Assembly: GCF_000264785.1 (NCBI RefSeq)
Contig: NZ_AFJI01000047.1
Location: 44,311-108,310 of the forward strand
Length of the DNA: 64,000 nucleotides
Direction: 5' to 3'
DNA from: Edwardsiella ictaluri ATCC 33202
Lineage (GTDB): Bacteria; Pseudomonadota; Gammaproteobacteria; Enterobacterales; Enterobacteriaceae
Below are positions 18,640 through 30,052 of the stretch, in pieces. Position 1 is the first letter of the stretch; the number at the start of each line of letters is the position of its first letter. The translations under genes and the position numbers were made by a program. A model generated the notes under the pieces. The model did not search any database. It saw only the letters and a program-made list of their open reading frames with translations, and was not told the origin of the DNA.

Positions 18640-21600
18640 TCAGGCCGGAGTATCCTCCAGCGGCTGCGCCATGTGCTCCTCCTCCGCCGCGGCGCTAAAG
18701 CCGCGCAGCCCCACCACATGCACGTGTTCGATATGGTTGAACACCTTACGCACCAGTTTATAGGTGGTGCCTTTTTCCGGGCTGATATTCTCGGGCGCGG
18801 CGATGATCAGCTGCATCTCCAGCCGCTCACACAGTTCGAACAGCGTCGCGATAGACTTGGCGTCAAGGCGCGCCGCCTCATCCAGGAACAGCAGTCGGCA
18901 GGGGGAGATATCCTTACCGCGCAGGCGGCGTGACTCCTCCTCCCAGCTCTGCACCACCATTACCAGGATCGACATCCCGGTACCGATCGCCTCGCCGGTT
19001 GACAACGCACCGCTCTCCGCACGCAGCCAGCCGTCCGATCCACGGTTCACCTCCACCTCCATCTCCAGATAGCTGCGGTAGTCCAGCAGCTCCTCACCGA
19101 TGGTCTGCGGAGTACGCTGTCCCATATCGATCTGCGGATTCAGGCGCTGATACAGCTTGGCCAGCGCCTCTGAGAAGGTCAGGCGGTTGCTGTTGAACAG
19201 ATCCTGATGCTGCTCCTGCTGCTCGGAAAGCACGTTCAGCAGCATGGCGTGGCTGTCGCGTACATTCACGTTCAGGCGTACGCTGTTGACCTGGCCAAAG
19301 GCCACCGACTGCAGCCCTTGGTTCAGCATGCGGATACGGTTCTGCTCGCGCTGAATGGTCTTGCGGATGATGTTCGCCACGCTGCGGGCACTGATGGCCA
19401 GCTTCTGTTCACGCGCCGTCAGCTCCTCCGTCAGACGCGCCAGTTCGATCTCCATCTGCTCAATGGCATCGATAGGATCGTCGCTGCGGATAATATCCTG
19501 GCGGATACGTTCCCGCAGATGCTGATAGACCGCCACATAGAACTGTACCTTGCGCTCGGGACGCTTCGGGTCCTCCGACAGGCGCAGCACGTCGCGCAGA
19601 TGCTCGTTATCCGCCACCGCAAGACGTAGGGCGCCCAGCGCCTTATCCGACATGGAGCGCAGCTCGTCTGCATCCATATAGGCCAGCTCTCGCCGGTGCA
19701 GACGGCGCTCGACGCCGTTATCCCTCACCAAACGCATCACCGCACACCAGCCCGCCTTGGCCTGGGTCACCTGGGTTCGCATCAGATGGTAATCGCGCTC
19801 GGCCTTACGCAGTCGCTTGATCAGCGACTCCATCTCCGCCTCGCAGATGGTGATCTGCTTCTCCAACTGATTGCGCCGGCTGCGGTTTTCACTCAGGGCG
19901 GCGTGTAGCTCATCGCGGCGCGTACGGGCCCGCGCCTCGGCGCTCGCATCCGCCACTACGCCGATATCCTGCATCTCCTGCTGCAGCTCCTGCAGCATGT
20001 CACGCTTGGCATCGAAGGCGCTCTTCAGAGACGCCAGCACCTGATTGTACTGGGCCAGCTGAGCCTGATGCTGACGCAGCTGCTCGCGGCTGCGGCTGCG
20101 ATCGGCCTCGGCGTGCTCCAAACGCTGACGCAGACGCTCGTTGAGGTCAGCGTTTTCGCCCAGCATCCCCACCGCATCGCTATAGCTGAAATGGGCACGA
20201 CGCTGCGCCACCTCGGTCAGGGCAAAGGCCTGCTGCTTGGTCAGACGCTGACGCTGCAGCGCCTGTTGATAATCCTGCTGCAGCTGCTCATGCTGCTGCG
20301 GATCACTCTGCAGCACGCCGATCACCGGCTCCAGCGCCGCCAGCGTGGCGCCGTGCTGCTGCAGATAGCGCGCCGCATCGCGGGCCTGCTCCAGTTCCTC
20401 ACGCAGTTCGTCGACCCGATCGGGCAGCGTTTCATCCGCCAGCAGCCCCACCTGGGGTACCAGGCGATTCAGCAGCCCGGCCAGCTCGCGCGCCTGCTGC
20501 AACTGCTGACGCTGCTGCTGGGTCTGGGCGTCCTGGCCGGTGAACTCGCGCTCAATCTCACCCCGGCGCTGCTGTAGCTGGCGCAGCTCCTGCTCCGGAT
20601 CGTTATCAAATACCACCGCCAGATGGCTGCCGATAAAGCGGCTGAAGGCGTGGTGCAGACGCTGGATCTTTTGTACGTCGAACGACAGGGTGGCATAACG
20701 CTCCGCCAGCGCCTCGCGCTCGGTGTACAGCGTCTCCAGACGGCTCTCGCGCGCCGCACGGCCAAACAGCGGCAGCGATGGGAAACGGGAGTAGCGCCAC
20801 TGGCGATCGGCGATCTTCACCACCACCGCCTTCTCCAGCTCCTCAACGGCAAAAACGCTGTCGTCGAAGGACTGCGGATCCCCCTCGATCAGGTAGAGAT
20901 CTTCCGGGCACTCCTCCAGCCCCGCCAGCTGCGCGCGCACCGCGGCCAGATCCGGCACCACGATGGCGTGGCGCGACGGCCCATACAGCGCCGAGAAGTA
21001 GGGCGCATCGTCCAGCGTGACATCGTCGTAGATCTCTGACAGCAGCACACCGCCAAAGCGCTCTGCCAGCGCGATCAGCCGGGCATCCTCGGCACCGCCG
21101 GGCTGGCTCAGGCGCTCGATCTCCCGCTCCAGTGCCCCCTTGCGGGCGGCGATCTCGTCGCGTTCGACGGTGTACTCGCGCTCACGCTCCAGCAACTGCT
21201 GCATCTGGTCGGTCACTGCACGGCTCTCCTCCAGCGTTTCGCCGCACTGAGACTCCAGGGCATTCAGCGCCTCCTGAGCGGCGATCCACGCCGGCGCCCG
21301 CGCGCTCAGCGTGCCGACCCGCCCGGCGATCTGCTCCAGCTCCTGACGCAACGCCATGCTGCGCTCACCGGCGTCGGCCGCCTGCTGGGTCAGGGTATCG
21401 ATCTGCGCCTCCAGTTCGGCCTGCAGGGCGTCCAACTGCTGCGCGTCACAGTCGCGCCCGCTGCGCTTAACGCACTCCTGCAGCAGCCGCTCGGCATCCT
21501 GCTGGGCATTCAGCCGCTGCTCCAGCTCGGCCAGGCGGGCGCCGATGGGCGCAACGCGCTGGGCCTGATGCTGTAGCGCTGGCCACTCGCGCAGCAGCGC

Positions 21601-23097
21601 GCGCCCGGCCTGCCAGGCGTCGCTGCGGCTGACCTCGCCCACCACCCGGGCCACCAGGCGGTAGGCCTCCTCAAACTGGCTGTGTGCCGCGTTGGCCACG
21701 CTCAGCTTCTGCTCCAGCTGCAGCAGCAGCTCGGTCGCCTCTTCTTCCCGGGCGCGAAAGTCCTCCAGCCAGCTTTCCACGTCGTCGGCGCTCAGCGCCG
21801 GCAGCGTGCACAGCGTCTGCGCCCGCGCCAGCGCCTGCAGCGCCTGCTGATACTGGATAGCCCGCGTCTGCTGTACGTCCAGCGCCTGCTGGTAGTCGGC
21901 CAGCTGGCTCTTCAGCTCATCGACCTCCGCCTCCGCTGCCTCGCTGCGCTCCTGACAGGACTCATACTGTTCCTGCGCTTCGGCCGCCACCTCGCTCTGC
22001 TCATCCAGACGGTAGCTTAGCTCCTCCAGATCGCCCTGATAGCGTTCGATCTTCTCCCGCTGACGCAGCGCGGTCTGCACCAGATTCAGGTGGTCGCTGG
22101 CCGCCTGGTAATCGGTTTCCAAATCCGCTTCGGCGCCGTTCTGCTCCTCCAGCTCACGCGCCATCTCCACGTGGCGATACTGCTCGCTCAGCAGCTGTCG
22201 CCGCCCGCCGAGCAGTTCGCGACGCAGCTGCAGCGCCTGATCCAGATGGCTGCGCCGCTCGTTGGCATGACGCATATAGTCCGCCGAAACATAGGCGGTG
22301 GCCTCGCTGATCAGGTGTTTAAACAGATCGCGGTCGGACTGGGTTACCCGAATCGCCTCCAGCGTCATGCGGTTCTCGCGCAGCGCTGCCTCCATGTCCT
22401 GGAACGCCTTACGCACCCCGCCGTTCTCCGGCAACAGATAGTCGCGCAGCGAACGGGTGATCGCGCTGGAGATGCCGCCGTACAGCGAGGCCTCAATCAG
22501 CCGGTAGAATTTGCTGCGATCCGCCGCTGAACGCAGGCGGCGCGGCACCACGCCCAGATCGAACATCAGCGCATGGTAGTCGGTAATCGAGTTGAACTGC
22601 TTGAACTGCACCCCGTCGATCGCCTCTACCCGCTCCTTCAGTTCGGGCAGCGCCAGCACCCGCGCCTGACGGCCATCGACTGTCTCGGTCAGCAGCTGGG
22701 TCGGCTGATACGCCGTCGGCAGCCCCTGAATGGCGAAGGGCTTGATATCCACCTTGCGATCGCGGCCAGCCACCTGCTGCAGGCGCACCCCAACCAGCAC
22801 CCGCTGGTGACGGGAGTTCACCACGTCCAGCGCGGCATAGCACACCCCGGGGCGCAGCTTGCCATGCAGGCCCTTATCGCGTGACCCGCTGGTGGCGCCA
22901 GCCTCGGTGGTGTTGCGGAAATGCAGCAGGGTCAGATCCGGGATCAGGGCGGTCACAAAGGCCGCCATGGTGGTGGACTTTCCCGCCCCATTGCCGCCGG
23001 AGAGGGTGGTCACCAGCTCGTCCAAATCGAAGGTCCGGGCAAAGAAGCCGTTCCAGTTAACCAGGGTCAGCGAGCGAAACTTACCGCGTTCAATCAT
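18640..23097 (-). CDS. mukB: Chromosome partition SMC-like protein MukB
   Basis: MukB is the SMC-type ATPase of the MukBEF condensin, which organises and segregates the chromosome. The 1485-residue product (E. coli 1486) begins [10 protein letters not shown], has the Walker A loop GGNGAGKST at 34-42, two long coiled-coil arms (about 280-640 and 830-1200) around a hinge (about 650-800), and the C-terminal head with [14 protein letters not shown] (signature) and [12 protein letters not shown] (Walker B). Its start overlaps the mukE stop (ATGA), the usual cotranslational arrangement. Confidence 0.98.
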   Translation of the reverse strand: MIERGKFRSLTLVNWNGFFARTFDLDELVTTLSGGNGAGKSTTMAAFVTALIPDLTLLHFRNTTEAGATSGSRDKGLHGKLRPGVCYAALDVVNSRHQRVLVGVRLQQVAGRDRKVDIKPFAIQGLPTAYQPTQLLTETVDGRQARVLALPELKERVEAIDGVQFKQFNSITDYHALMFDLGVVPRRLRSAADRSKFYRLIEASLYGGISSAITRSLRDYLLPENGGVRKAFQDMEAALRENRMTLEAIRVTQSDRDLFKHLISEATAYVSADYMRHANERRSHLDQALQLRRELLGGRRQLLSEQYRHVEMARELEEQNGAEADLETDYQAASDHLNLVQTALRQREKIERYQGDLEELSYRLDEQSEVAAEAQEQYESCQERSEAAEAEVDELKSQLADYQQALDVQQTRAIQYQQALQALARAQTLCTLPALSADDVESWLEDFRAREEEATELLLQLEQKLSVANAAHSQFEEAYRLVARVVGEVSRSDAWQAGRALLREWPALQHQAQRVAPIGARLAELEQRLNAQQDAERLLQECVKRSGRDCDAQQLDALQAELEAQIDTLTQQAADAGERSMALRQELEQIAGRVGTLSARAPAWIAAQEALNALESQCGETLEESRAVTDQMQQLLEREREYTVERDEIAARKGALEREIERLSQPGGAEDARLIALAERFGGVLLSEIYDDVTLDDAPYFSALYGPSRHAIVVPDLAAVRAQLAGLEECPEDLYLIEGDPQSFDDSVFAVEELEKAVVVKIADRQWRYSRFPSLPLFGRAARESRLETLYTEREALAERYATLSFDVQKIQRLHHAFSRFIGSHLAVVFDNDPEQELRQLQQRRGEIEREFTGQDAQTQQQRQQLQQARELAGLLNRLVPQVGLLADETLPDRVDELREELEQARDAARYLQQHGATLAALEPVIGVLQSDPQQHEQLQQDYQQALQRQRLTKQQAFALTEVAQRRAHFSYSDAVGMLGENADLNERLRQRLEHAEADRSRSREQLRQHQAQLAQYNQVLASLKSAFDAKRDMLQELQQEMQDIGVVADASAEARARTRRDELHAALSENRSRRNQLEKQITICEAEMESLIKRLRKAERDYHLMRTQVTQAKAGWCAVMRLVRDNGVERRLHRRELAYMDADELRSMSDKALGALRLAVADNEHLRDVLRLSEDPKRPERKVQFYVAVYQHLRERIRQDIIRSDDPIDAIEQMEIELARLTEELTAREQKLAISARSVANIIRKTIQREQNRIRMLNQGLQSVAFGQVNSVRLNVNVRDSHAMLLNVLSEQQEQHQDLFNSNRLTFSEALAKLYQRLNPQIDMGQRTPQTIGEELLDYRSYLEMEVEVNRGSDGWLRAESGALSTGEAIGTGMSILVMVVQSWEEESRRLRGKDISPCRLLFLDEAARLDAKSIATLFELCERLEMQLIIAAPENISPEKGTTYKLVRKVFNHIEHVHVVGLRGFSAAAEEEHMAQPLEDTPA

Positions 23098-23819
23098 TCC
23101 TGTTCATCCTCTGCATCCTCGGATTCTTGTTCCGCCTGCGCGTCGTCCGCCGCGCCGTCATTGAGCGCCAGCGATGGCTCCAGCGTGACCGCCTCGCCAT
23201 CGCGGATCAGGCGCATCTGGGCATCGCGCACATCGTCGCCGGCACGTACGTCGGCGCCGAAGCGGAACACCGCCTCGGTAATGCGGAACCTGGCGCTGTC
23301 GCTACCGATAAAGAACACCATTCCCAGCCGGCGCAGGCGGTTCAGCGAGGTGCGCAGCTTCTCCTGTAGCTTCTGACGGTCCAGATCAGAGCCGGTCGAG
23401 CGCTGGTTAACCAGCCTGAGCAACTTGCTCTCATCGGTCAGGGTCAGCAGCTCGTCATACAGCTCCTGCTGACTGAAGATCCCCTCATGGGCCAGCCGCT
23501 CCGGGCTGAGGTAGAGATAACAGAGGATCTTGCCCACCAGCATGTCCAGCTCAGACAGCACCGAGCGGGGGATCAGGGTCGTGGAGCGGGGACGCAGATA
23601 GAAGAAGCCCTCCGGCGCACGGATCAGCTCGACATTATAGCGCCCATAAAACAGCTCCAGCTCCTCCTGAAAATCCATCAGGAAAGCGTGATTGTCCAGA
23701 TCGTCGATGCCGATATGACGCCCGGCGCGCAACTGGCTGTCCAGCGCGGGAAACAGCGGATTAAACACCGCCTGTGCCAGCTTGGCCGGCATAGTATTTT
23801 CAGTATTTGTCGATGACAT
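23094..23819 (-). CDS. mukE: Condensin subunit MukE
   Basis: MukE bridges MukF and the MukB heads and modulates DNA and ATPase activity. The start at 23819 ([16 protein letters not shown]) gives 241 residues, similar to E. coli (234); the frame is open a further 27 bases inside mukF. The conserved stretches [22 protein letters not shown] and [20 protein letters not shown] are intact. The C-terminus is very acidic, as in relatives. It overlaps mukF by 20 bases and mukB by 4. Confidence 0.97.
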   Translation of the reverse strand: MSSTNTENTMPAKLAQAVFNPLFPALDSQLRAGRHIGIDDLDNHAFLMDFQEELELFYGRYNVELIRAPEGFFYLRPRSTTLIPRSVLSELDMLVGKILCYLYLSPERLAHEGIFSQQELYDELLTLTDESKLLRLVNQRSTGSDLDRQKLQEKLRTSLNRLRRLGMVFFIGSDSARFRITEAVFRFGADVRAGDDVRDAQMRLIRDGEAVTLEPSLALNDGAADDAQAEQESEDAEDEQE

Positions 23820-25122
23820 GGGCCTGCACCTTGGCTCCGTACTCATTGATCGCCTGCCACTGGGCCTGCAATCCGTTAAAATCTGCTTCGGCTACACCCA
23901 GGCGTACCGCCTGGTCAACCAAAATTCTTGCCATGTCAAAATGGCGCTGGCGCGGATAGCGCGCCAGGTATTCGCGCAGTACCCGCCCCAGATCCAGCGG
24001 CCGCTGCTCCTGGCGGTAGACCTGCAGCTCCTGCTCGATCAGCGCCGCCAGCCGCTCACGCAGCTCGGAATACTCCTCAAACTCCAAATCGGGCGGCAGT
24101 TCGCCGGTCACCTCGGCATTGAGCAGCATCAGCTCTTCGTCGCGCATATCCAGCAACCGCTCGGCGTTGGCGTAGGTCAGCGCCCAGGGCGCCTCCAGAT
24201 ACCCCTGTACCGACTGGCGCAGGCGCTGGGCGAAGACCCGGTTCTTATCCATATCGATGGCGGTACGGATAAATTTGTGTACGTGGCGGTCATAGCCGAT
24301 CCACAGATCGATCGCCTGCTGTCCCCAGCTGATAATACGATCCAGCTTGGCCTGCAGGTCGAACACCAACTTATCGACAAAGCCCAGCGCCTCCTGCCCC
24401 AGGGTCGCATCCTGGATGCGCAGCAGGTTGGCCTGCAGCTTATCCCCCGCCGCCTCCAGGGTATCCTGCAATTCGCGCAGGGTACCGGAGGTTTCCGACA
24501 GCAACAGCTCACAGCTGGAGATCGCCGCCCGCCAATCCTGGGTGAGCAGCCCGGCGATATCACGCTTAACCCCCTGCTGCTGCTCATCCATCAGCCGCTG
24601 GGTCAGATCGATGCTGTCAAAGATCTCCGCCACCGAATATTTCAGCGGCGCAAACACGTTGCGCTGCCAGTGAAACTCATCGCCGCCCTCTTCTGCCGCG
24701 TCCCCCGCCGCACGCAGCTCCTGGGCCACGATAGAGAGCTGCATCGACAGACGCAGGGTAGAAAACTCGCGCTGACGGATATAGTAATCGGAAATACTGA
24801 TCCCCAGCGGAGTCAGGCGATAGATGGCGTTCCCCTCCGCCAGCTCGCTGGTAAAGCGGTTAAGCAGGCGCTGCTTAACCAGATCGTTAATCGCATTGTT
24901 GGCGCGCTGGGCGACGGTTTCGTGCGTCTGTTCAAATGTCTTGCTGACATGACGGAATACGTCGACCAGATCCCCCTCGCTCATTTCACCGTCCAAACGC
25001 TCACCGTTAAGGGTAGCGATAGCCAGCAGAAAGGCCAGTCGCTCGGTCGGCAGCGTTAAGGCGAAATCATTTTTGCGCGCCCAGGCAACCAGCTCTGGTA
25101 CTGTCTGGGAAAAATCGCTCAT
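23800..25122 (-). CDS. mukF: Condensin kleisin subunit MukF
   Basis: MukF is the kleisin that dimerises through its N-terminal winged-helix domain and links two MukB heads. It is 440 residues, exactly the E. coli length, beginning [20 protein letters not shown]. The N-terminal domain (about 1-120), central helical region and C-terminal winged helix that binds the MukB head (about 340-440) can be followed along the sequence. Its start overlaps the cmoM stop (ATGA), so cmoM-mukF-mukE-mukB is one tightly packed operon. Confidence 0.97.
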   Translation of the reverse strand: MSDFSQTVPELVAWARKNDFALTLPTERLAFLLAIATLNGERLDGEMSEGDLVDVFRHVSKTFEQTHETVAQRANNAINDLVKQRLLNRFTSELAEGNAIYRLTPLGISISDYYIRQREFSTLRLSMQLSIVAQELRAAGDAAEEGGDEFHWQRNVFAPLKYSVAEIFDSIDLTQRLMDEQQQGVKRDIAGLLTQDWRAAISSCELLLSETSGTLRELQDTLEAAGDKLQANLLRIQDATLGQEALGFVDKLVFDLQAKLDRIISWGQQAIDLWIGYDRHVHKFIRTAIDMDKNRVFAQRLRQSVQGYLEAPWALTYANAERLLDMRDEELMLLNAEVTGELPPDLEFEEYSELRERLAALIEQELQVYRQEQRPLDLGRVLREYLARYPRQRHFDMARILVDQAVRLGVAEADFNGLQAQWQAINEYGAKVQAHVIDKY

Positions 25123-25904
25123 AATGGATCCCTCATGTCACCTTTGTGCGCCATCACGTGGATATAGCGCCCCAAACTTACAAAGGGCTCCTGACGACAA
25201 TAGCGCTGCTCCAGCGCCAGCAGATCGTCAAAGGCCCCGATTTGTTGTGTCTTATCCCGCAGATAATCATGGAATACCCGCACCCCGGTCTTACCGCTGA
25301 TGGTCAGTCCCAGCTGCTCCAACCAGCCATACACCTGTACGGGATCCAGCGGATGGTCGGGCGAGAGCGAACGTCGCTTGCGCTTTGGCATGCCGAGCTT
25401 CACATATTCCATATTCCCCACCAGGGTATTCAGCATCAGCAACCCATTGTAGTTATAGAACATCAGCGACAGCGCGCCGCCTGGCGCCAGGCATTTCTCC
25501 AGCGCTGCCAACACCGCCTGTGGCTGTGCCACCCACTCCAGGACAGCGTGAAACAATACCAGATCCACCGGCTCGGCCAAATGGCGATGCATCTCCTGCG
25601 CCGGACTTTGTACCAATTCCATGCGCGCGCTAACACCCTGCTCCTCGGCGTGCTGCGCCGCACGCTGCAACATCTGCGCCGAAATATCGCACAGGATCAC
25701 CCGGTGACCACGCGCCGCCAGCTGACAGGCGATCTGCCCCTGCCCACCACCGGCATCCAGGATGCGCAGCGGACGCTGCGGTAAACCGGCCAGCAGGGTT
25801 TCCAAATCCTGCCACAGAACCGCCTGACGGATACGCCCCTTGGTGGTGCCATAAATATTACGCGCAAACTTCTCCGCGATATCGTCAAAATTACGATCCT
25901 GCAT
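25119..25904 (-). CDS. cmoM: tRNA carboxymethyluridine methyltransferase CmoM (SmtA)
   Basis: CmoM methylates 5-carboxymethoxyuridine to its methyl ester at the wobble position of several tRNAs, using S-adenosylmethionine. The start at 25904 ([20 protein letters not shown]) gives 261 residues as in E. coli. The SAM-binding motif [10 protein letters not shown] is at about 48-57, and [12 protein letters not shown] (about 108-119) is the conserved post-II region. It leads the muk operon and overlaps mukF by four bases. Confidence 0.96.
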   Translation of the reverse strand: MQDRNFDDIAEKFARNIYGTTKGRIRQAVLWQDLETLLAGLPQRPLRILDAGGGQGQIACQLAARGHRVILCDISAQMLQRAAQHAEEQGVSARMELVQSPAQEMHRHLAEPVDLVLFHAVLEWVAQPQAVLAALEKCLAPGGALSLMFYNYNGLLMLNTLVGNMEYVKLGMPKRKRRSLSPDHPLDPVQVYGWLEQLGLTISGKTGVRVFHDYLRDKTQQIGAFDDLLALEQRYCRQEPFVSLGRYIHVMAHKGDMRDPL

Positions 25905-26085
25905 ACTCCCCACTCCGCACGCCGGGTGACTTAGGCTGGTCAGCCCCCTTTGAGCCGCGCGGTCAGCCGCCGCACGAGGTCCAAAGGATCAAAGGTACAT
26001 TTTGACACAGGCTATCGTAGAATGAATATTATCAGCCTGATATTCGACGCGAATGACGTTTTTTCATCCAAAAGAGACGGTTGTC

Positions 26086-26883
26086 ATGCTATTTGAGCTC
26101 AAAAAATTTGTCGGTATGCTGCTATTACCGCTGCCGCTGCTCCTGTCGATCTGCGCTCTCGGCCTGGCGCTGCTCTGGTTCACTCGCCGTCAGCGCATAG
26201 GAAAAGTCCTCGTTTCGCTCGCTTGGCTGGGTATTCTCCTGCTGAGCATGCAACCGCTGGCCGATCGCCTGCTTGCCCCACTGGAGAATCGTTACCCTAC
26301 CCTGAACGGCCCGCATCAGGCCCGCTATGTGGTGGTTCTCGGCGGCGGCTACACCTATAACCCGCAGTGGGCGCCCAGCTCCAACCTGATCGGCAACAGC
26401 CTGCCGCGGGTGACCGAGGGCATTCGCCAGCTCGCCCTGAACCCGCAGGCGCAGCTTATCTTTACCGGCGCAGCGGCGCAGGGGAACCCGCTCAGCAGCG
26501 CCGAGGTCGCGGCGCAGGTGGCGCGTTCGCTGGGCGTCGATGAACAGCGTATTATCGTTTTGGACAGTCCCCGGGATACCGGCCAGGAGGCGCGGGCCGT
26601 CGCAGGCGTCGTCGGTAACGCGCCGCTGATTCTGGTCACCTCGGCCAACCATATGCCGCGGGCGCTGGGCTTTTTCCATCATCAGGGGCTCGATCCGATT
26701 CCAGCACCGGCCAACCAGCTGGCGATCGCCAGCCCGCTCAATCCCTGGGAGCGCTGGCTCCCCTCTCCGCTCTACCTGGGGCACAGCGAACGCGCCGGGT
26801 ATGAAACCCTGGGGCGCCTCTGGCAAGCTCTCACCGGACAGGGTCAGGATCGGCGCACGGCGGCACCGACGGAGGAGAAATGA
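26086..26883 (+). CDS. elyC: Envelope biogenesis factor ElyC (YcbC)
   Basis: ElyC is an inner-membrane DUF218 protein needed for normal peptidoglycan assembly and undecaprenyl-phosphate use at low temperature. The start at 26086 (MLFELKKFVGMLLLPLPLLL) gives 265 residues. Two membrane segments (about 10-28 and 38-56) precede the DUF218 domain with YVVVLGGGYTYNPQWAPSS (about 83-101), FTGAAAQG and VTSANHMPRALGFF. An upstream ATG 33 bases earlier is less likely. Its stop overlaps the next small gene (ATGA). It is divergent from cmoM. Confidence 0.95.
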   Translation: MLFELKKFVGMLLLPLPLLLSICALGLALLWFTRRQRIGKVLVSLAWLGILLLSMQPLADRLLAPLENRYPTLNGPHQARYVVVLGGGYTYNPQWAPSSNLIGNSLPRVTEGIRQLALNPQAQLIFTGAAAQGNPLSSAEVAAQVARSLGVDEQRIIVLDSPRDTGQEARAVAGVVGNAPLILVTSANHMPRALGFFHHQGLDPIPAPANQLAIASPLNPWERWLPSPLYLGHSERAGYETLGRLWQALTGQGQDRRTAAPTEEK

Positions 26884-27164
26884 ACCTACGGATCTTAACG
26901 CGGCGGCGCGCCCGCCTCTACAGCCTGGCCATCGCACTGTTAACCTTTGAGGGACAGGTGCTGCTGTTCGACGCGCTCGCCAGGCCGCAGAACGCCGCGC
27001 TGAACGGCAGCCCGCTGGAAACCGTCAGCATGCTGGGGTTCTTTTTTGCCTGGACCACCGATCTGGGCACCACGACGGCGCTGCTGACCGCCACCGCCTG
27101 CCTGCTGCTGCTGCCGGCGACGACCTACCTGCTGTGCCGCCGCTGGCTGTGGCGCGCCCGCTAG
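26880..27164 (+). CDS. Small predicted inner-membrane protein coupled to elyC
   Basis: This 94-residue product has a basic N-terminus (residues 1-13, six Arg), two hydrophobic segments (about 14-32 and 66-86) and a short Arg-rich tail, giving a two-pass topology with both ends in the cytosol. I do not recognise a family and no counterpart is known to me next to E. coli elyC. The four-base overlap with elyC argues that it is really translated and coupled to it. Two bases separate its stop from the stop of the convergent deaminase gene. A role with ElyC is only suggested by context. Confidence 0.7.
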   Translation: MNLRILTRRRARLYSLAIALLTFEGQVLLFDALARPQNAALNGSPLETVSMLGFFFAWTTDLGTTTALLTATACLLLLPATTYLLCRRWLWRAR

Positions 27165-27166
27165 GA

Positions 27167-28537
27167 CTACAGCGGATCGGGGTGCAGCAGCAACGTGCTC
27201 AGGCGGTTATGCGTCGCGATCACCTGCGACAGATCGATCGTCTGCAGCTGACCGTCGCGGATCACCACCCGGCCATTGATCACGCTGAGAGCCACGTTGC
27301 CCGGATTGCAGAACACCAGCGCTGCCAGCGGATCGTGACGGGCGCCGGCGGTGCCCAGGCCGCGCAGATCAAAGGCGACAAAGTCCGCCGCCATGTCCGG
27401 CGCCAGCGCGCCGATGTCGTCACGGTTAAGGACCTGTGCCCCGCCCCGCGTCGCCAGCCACAGAGCCTCACGCGCGCTCATGGCCTGTGGCCCGCTGGCC
27501 ACCCGCTGCAGCAGCATCGCCTGACGCGCCTCGGCCAGCAGGGAGCTGCCGTCGTTAGAAGCCGAACCATCCACGCCGATACCGACCGGCACCCCGGCAT
27601 CCACCATCTGGCGGATCGGCGCGATCCCCGACGCCAGACGCATGTTGGAGCATGGGCAGTGGGCGACCCCGGTCTGGGTGCGGGCAAACAGATCGATCCC
27701 CTGCGCATCCAGCTTCACGCAGTGTGCATGCCAGACGTCCGGGCCAGTCCAGCCCAGATCGCGCACATACTCCGCCGGAGTCATACCAAAGTGGCGCTGA
27801 CTGTAACTGACGTCATTATCATTCTCCGCCAGATGGGTATGCAGCGAGACCCCGTGCTGACGCGCCAGCTGCGCGCTCTTTTTCATCAGCTCCCGACTGA
27901 CGGAAAAGGGGGAGCAAGGCGCCAGCGCGATCCGCAGCATGCTGAAGCGCGCCGCATCATGATAGGACTGGATCAGCCGCAGCGAATCCTCCAGAATCGC
28001 CTCCTCACGCTCTACCAGCGCATCGGGCGGCAGGCCACCGCGGCTGCGTCCCAGACTCATACTGCCGCGACAGGCGTGAAAGCGCATACCGATTTCACGC
28101 GCCGCATCGATGCTGTCATCCAGACGACAGCCGTTGGGAAACAGGTACAGGTGGTCGCTGGAGGTCGTGCAGCCGGAGAGCATCAGCTCCGCCATCGCCG
28201 TCTGGGCCGAGATATAAATCATCTCCGGCGTCAGACGTCCCCATACCGGGTACAGCGTCTCCAGCCATGAGAACAGCTCGGCGTCCTGAGCGCCAGGCAG
28301 CGCACGCGTCAGGGTCTGGAACATATGGTGATGGGTGTTGACCATCCCCGGGATCACCACGTGCCCGCGCAGATCCAGCTCCTCGTCGGCGCCGGCGGCC
28401 AGCAGCTCGCTGCCGCCGACCGCCACAATACGACATCCCTCCACCAGCATGCAGCCACCGCGGATCTCCCGGCGCCGGTCATCCATCGTGACCAGCAGAT
28501 CGGCATTCTTAATCACCAGCGTCTTCTTCGTGTGCAT
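27167..28537 (-). CDS. 8-oxoguanine deaminase (amidohydrolase family)
   Basis: This enzyme class deaminates 8-oxoguanine to urate plus ammonia. The start at 28537 (MHTKKTLVIKNADLLVTMDD) has AGAGGGG upstream and gives 456 residues, normal for the family. Metal-site motifs of the TRZ/ATZ-type amidohydrolases are present: NTHHHMFQTLTRALPGAQD (HxH), HTHLAENDND, HAHC and GVDGSASNDGSSLLAEARQA. The segments LSGCTTSSDHLYLFPNG and TRGSMSLGRSRGGLPPD are what I know from 8-oxoguanine deaminases rather than atrazine or cytosine deaminases. The neighbouring urate/xanthine permease fits this. The exact substrate is inferred, not shown. Confidence 0.85.
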   Translation of the reverse strand: MHTKKTLVIKNADLLVTMDDRRREIRGGCMLVEGCRIVAVGGSELLAAGADEELDLRGHVVIPGMVNTHHHMFQTLTRALPGAQDAELFSWLETLYPVWGRLTPEMIYISAQTAMAELMLSGCTTSSDHLYLFPNGCRLDDSIDAAREIGMRFHACRGSMSLGRSRGGLPPDALVEREEAILEDSLRLIQSYHDAARFSMLRIALAPCSPFSVSRELMKKSAQLARQHGVSLHTHLAENDNDVSYSQRHFGMTPAEYVRDLGWTGPDVWHAHCVKLDAQGIDLFARTQTGVAHCPCSNMRLASGIAPIRQMVDAGVPVGIGVDGSASNDGSSLLAEARQAMLLQRVASGPQAMSAREALWLATRGGAQVLNRDDIGALAPDMAADFVAFDLRGLGTAGARHDPLAALVFCNPGNVALSVINGRVVIRDGQLQTIDLSQVIATHNRLSTLLLHPDPL

Positions 28538-28645
28538 CGCTTTCCCCTCTGCAGGCGAGCGCATCCGCTATGCGCCGCTCCGCGGCTGATTTAACGGTGC
28601 CATAGCCCCCAGCGGCGGTCTACGGCATCTGAACACCTGCGGCGG

Positions 28646-30052
28646 CTAAGAGGCCCGTGATGAGTCGGCCTGACGGGCCGCCCGCCGCTCGGCGCGCATC
28701 TTGACGACCCGCTCATCGCGCTGATAGCCGTTAAAGAACAGGTTCAGGGCGACGGCGCTGACGCTGGCCAGCAGGATACCGCTGTGCAGCAGCGGCTGCA
28801 GGGCGGGTGGAAGCTGGCTAAAGAAGTGGCTGGATACCGTCGGGATCATCCCGACCCCCAGGCTGATGGCGACGATATACAGATTAAACCGGTTATGGCT
28901 GAAATCCGTACGTGCCAGAATACGGATCCCAGTGGCCAATACCATGCCAAACATCACGATCCCGGCGCCGCCCAGCACAAACTGCGGCACAGAGGCCACG
29001 ATCACCGACATCTTGGGGATCAGCCCGAACATCAGCAGGATGACGCCGGACATCACGCAAACCCAGCGGCTGGCAACCCCAGTCACGCTCACCAGACCGA
29101 CGTTCTGCGAAAAGGAGGTGTGCGGAAAGCTGTTAAACATACCGCCGATAATGGTACCAATACCGTCCACCCGCAGGCCGCGTACGATATCGTGCTGCTT
29201 GGCCGGGCGGCCGACAATGTCACCCAGCGCCAGAAACATCCCCATTGACTCGATAAAGGTAATCAGCATCACCACCGTCAGCGTCACGATGGAGATTGGC
29301 TCGAAGGTGGGCCAGCCAAAGGCAAAGGGGTGGATCGGCGCGAACCAGGCAGCATCGCTCAGTCCGTCAAAGCTGACCTCTCCCAGCCACAGCGCCACCA
29401 GGAAACCAAAGACGATGCCCAGCAGTACCGAAATATTGCCGAGGAAGCCCTTGGCATAACGGGTCACCAGCAGAATAAACACCAGCACCAGCAGCGAGGT
29501 CCCCAGATACAGCGGACTGCCGTAGTCCGGATTCCCCTTGCCGCCTGCCGCCCAGTCGATCCCCACCTGCATAATGCTGATGCCGATAGAGGTGATCACT
29601 ACCCCGGTCACTACGTTGGGAAACAGCGGCATCAGGCGTCCGACCAGCGGTACCAGCAGGGTCGCCAGAATCCCCGAGGCGATGGTCGCGCCAAAGATCC
29701 CGGTCAGGCCGATGGTGGGATCGGCGCCAATCGCCAGCATCGGCGTAACGGCAGCGAAGGTAACTGACATGATCACCGGCAGTCGAATACCGGCAAAGCG
29801 GCCGATCCCCAGACACTGCAGCAGGGTCACTACGCCGCAGCAAAACAGATCGGAGCTGATCAGAAAGGCGATTTGATCTTTGGGCAGGCCAAGGCTGCCA
29901 CCGATCACCAGCGGCACCGCCACGGCGCCGGCATACATCACCAGTACATGCTGCAGTCCCAGAGTAAACAGCTGCGCGATAGGCAGCTTACGCTCAACTT
30001 CATCGACAGGCTGCGCAGCGCTTTCCGCTGGCGGATTCTTCATGACGCTCAT
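28646..30052 (-). CDS. NCS2-family urate/xanthine-type permease (UacT/YgfU-like)
   Basis: The 468-residue protein is a proton-coupled nucleobase transporter with about 12-14 membrane segments. QHVLVMYAGAVAVPLVIGG and the NAT signature QNVGLVSVTG (near 315) are intact, and the overall sequence closely resembles E. coli UacT (YgfU), a urate permease, more than XanQ. The signature ends in Gly where UacT has Arg, so the purine preference is uncertain. It reads in the same direction as the 8-oxoguanine deaminase 108 bases downstream, probably one operon. Three ATG codons lie close together at the start; 30052 has AAGGAG ten bases upstream. Confidence 0.9.
   Translation of the reverse strand: MSVMKNPPAESAAQPVDEVERKLPIAQLFTLGLQHVLVMYAGAVAVPLVIGGSLGLPKDQIAFLISSDLFCCGVVTLLQCLGIGRFAGIRLPVIMSVTFAAVTPMLAIGADPTIGLTGIFGATIASGILATLLVPLVGRLMPLFPNVVTGVVITSIGISIMQVGIDWAAGGKGNPDYGSPLYLGTSLLVLVFILLVTRYAKGFLGNISVLLGIVFGFLVALWLGEVSFDGLSDAAWFAPIHPFAFGWPTFEPISIVTLTVVMLITFIESMGMFLALGDIVGRPAKQHDIVRGLRVDGIGTIIGGMFNSFPHTSFSQNVGLVSVTGVASRWVCVMSGVILLMFGLIPKMSVIVASVPQFVLGGAGIVMFGMVLATGIRILARTDFSHNRFNLYIVAISLGVGMIPTVSSHFFSQLPPALQPLLHSGILLASVSAVALNLFFNGYQRDERVVKMRAERRAARQADSSRAS

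Noticed and set aside
23782..25059. 425-codon plus-strand frame opposite mukF
   Set aside because: It mirrors the mukF coding sequence; only mukF has conserved sequence, operon overlaps and a start signal.
27134..28270. 378-codon plus-strand frame opposite the deaminase
   Set aside because: His/Arg/Gln-rich composition typical of a shadow frame; the deaminase on the other strand is well supported.
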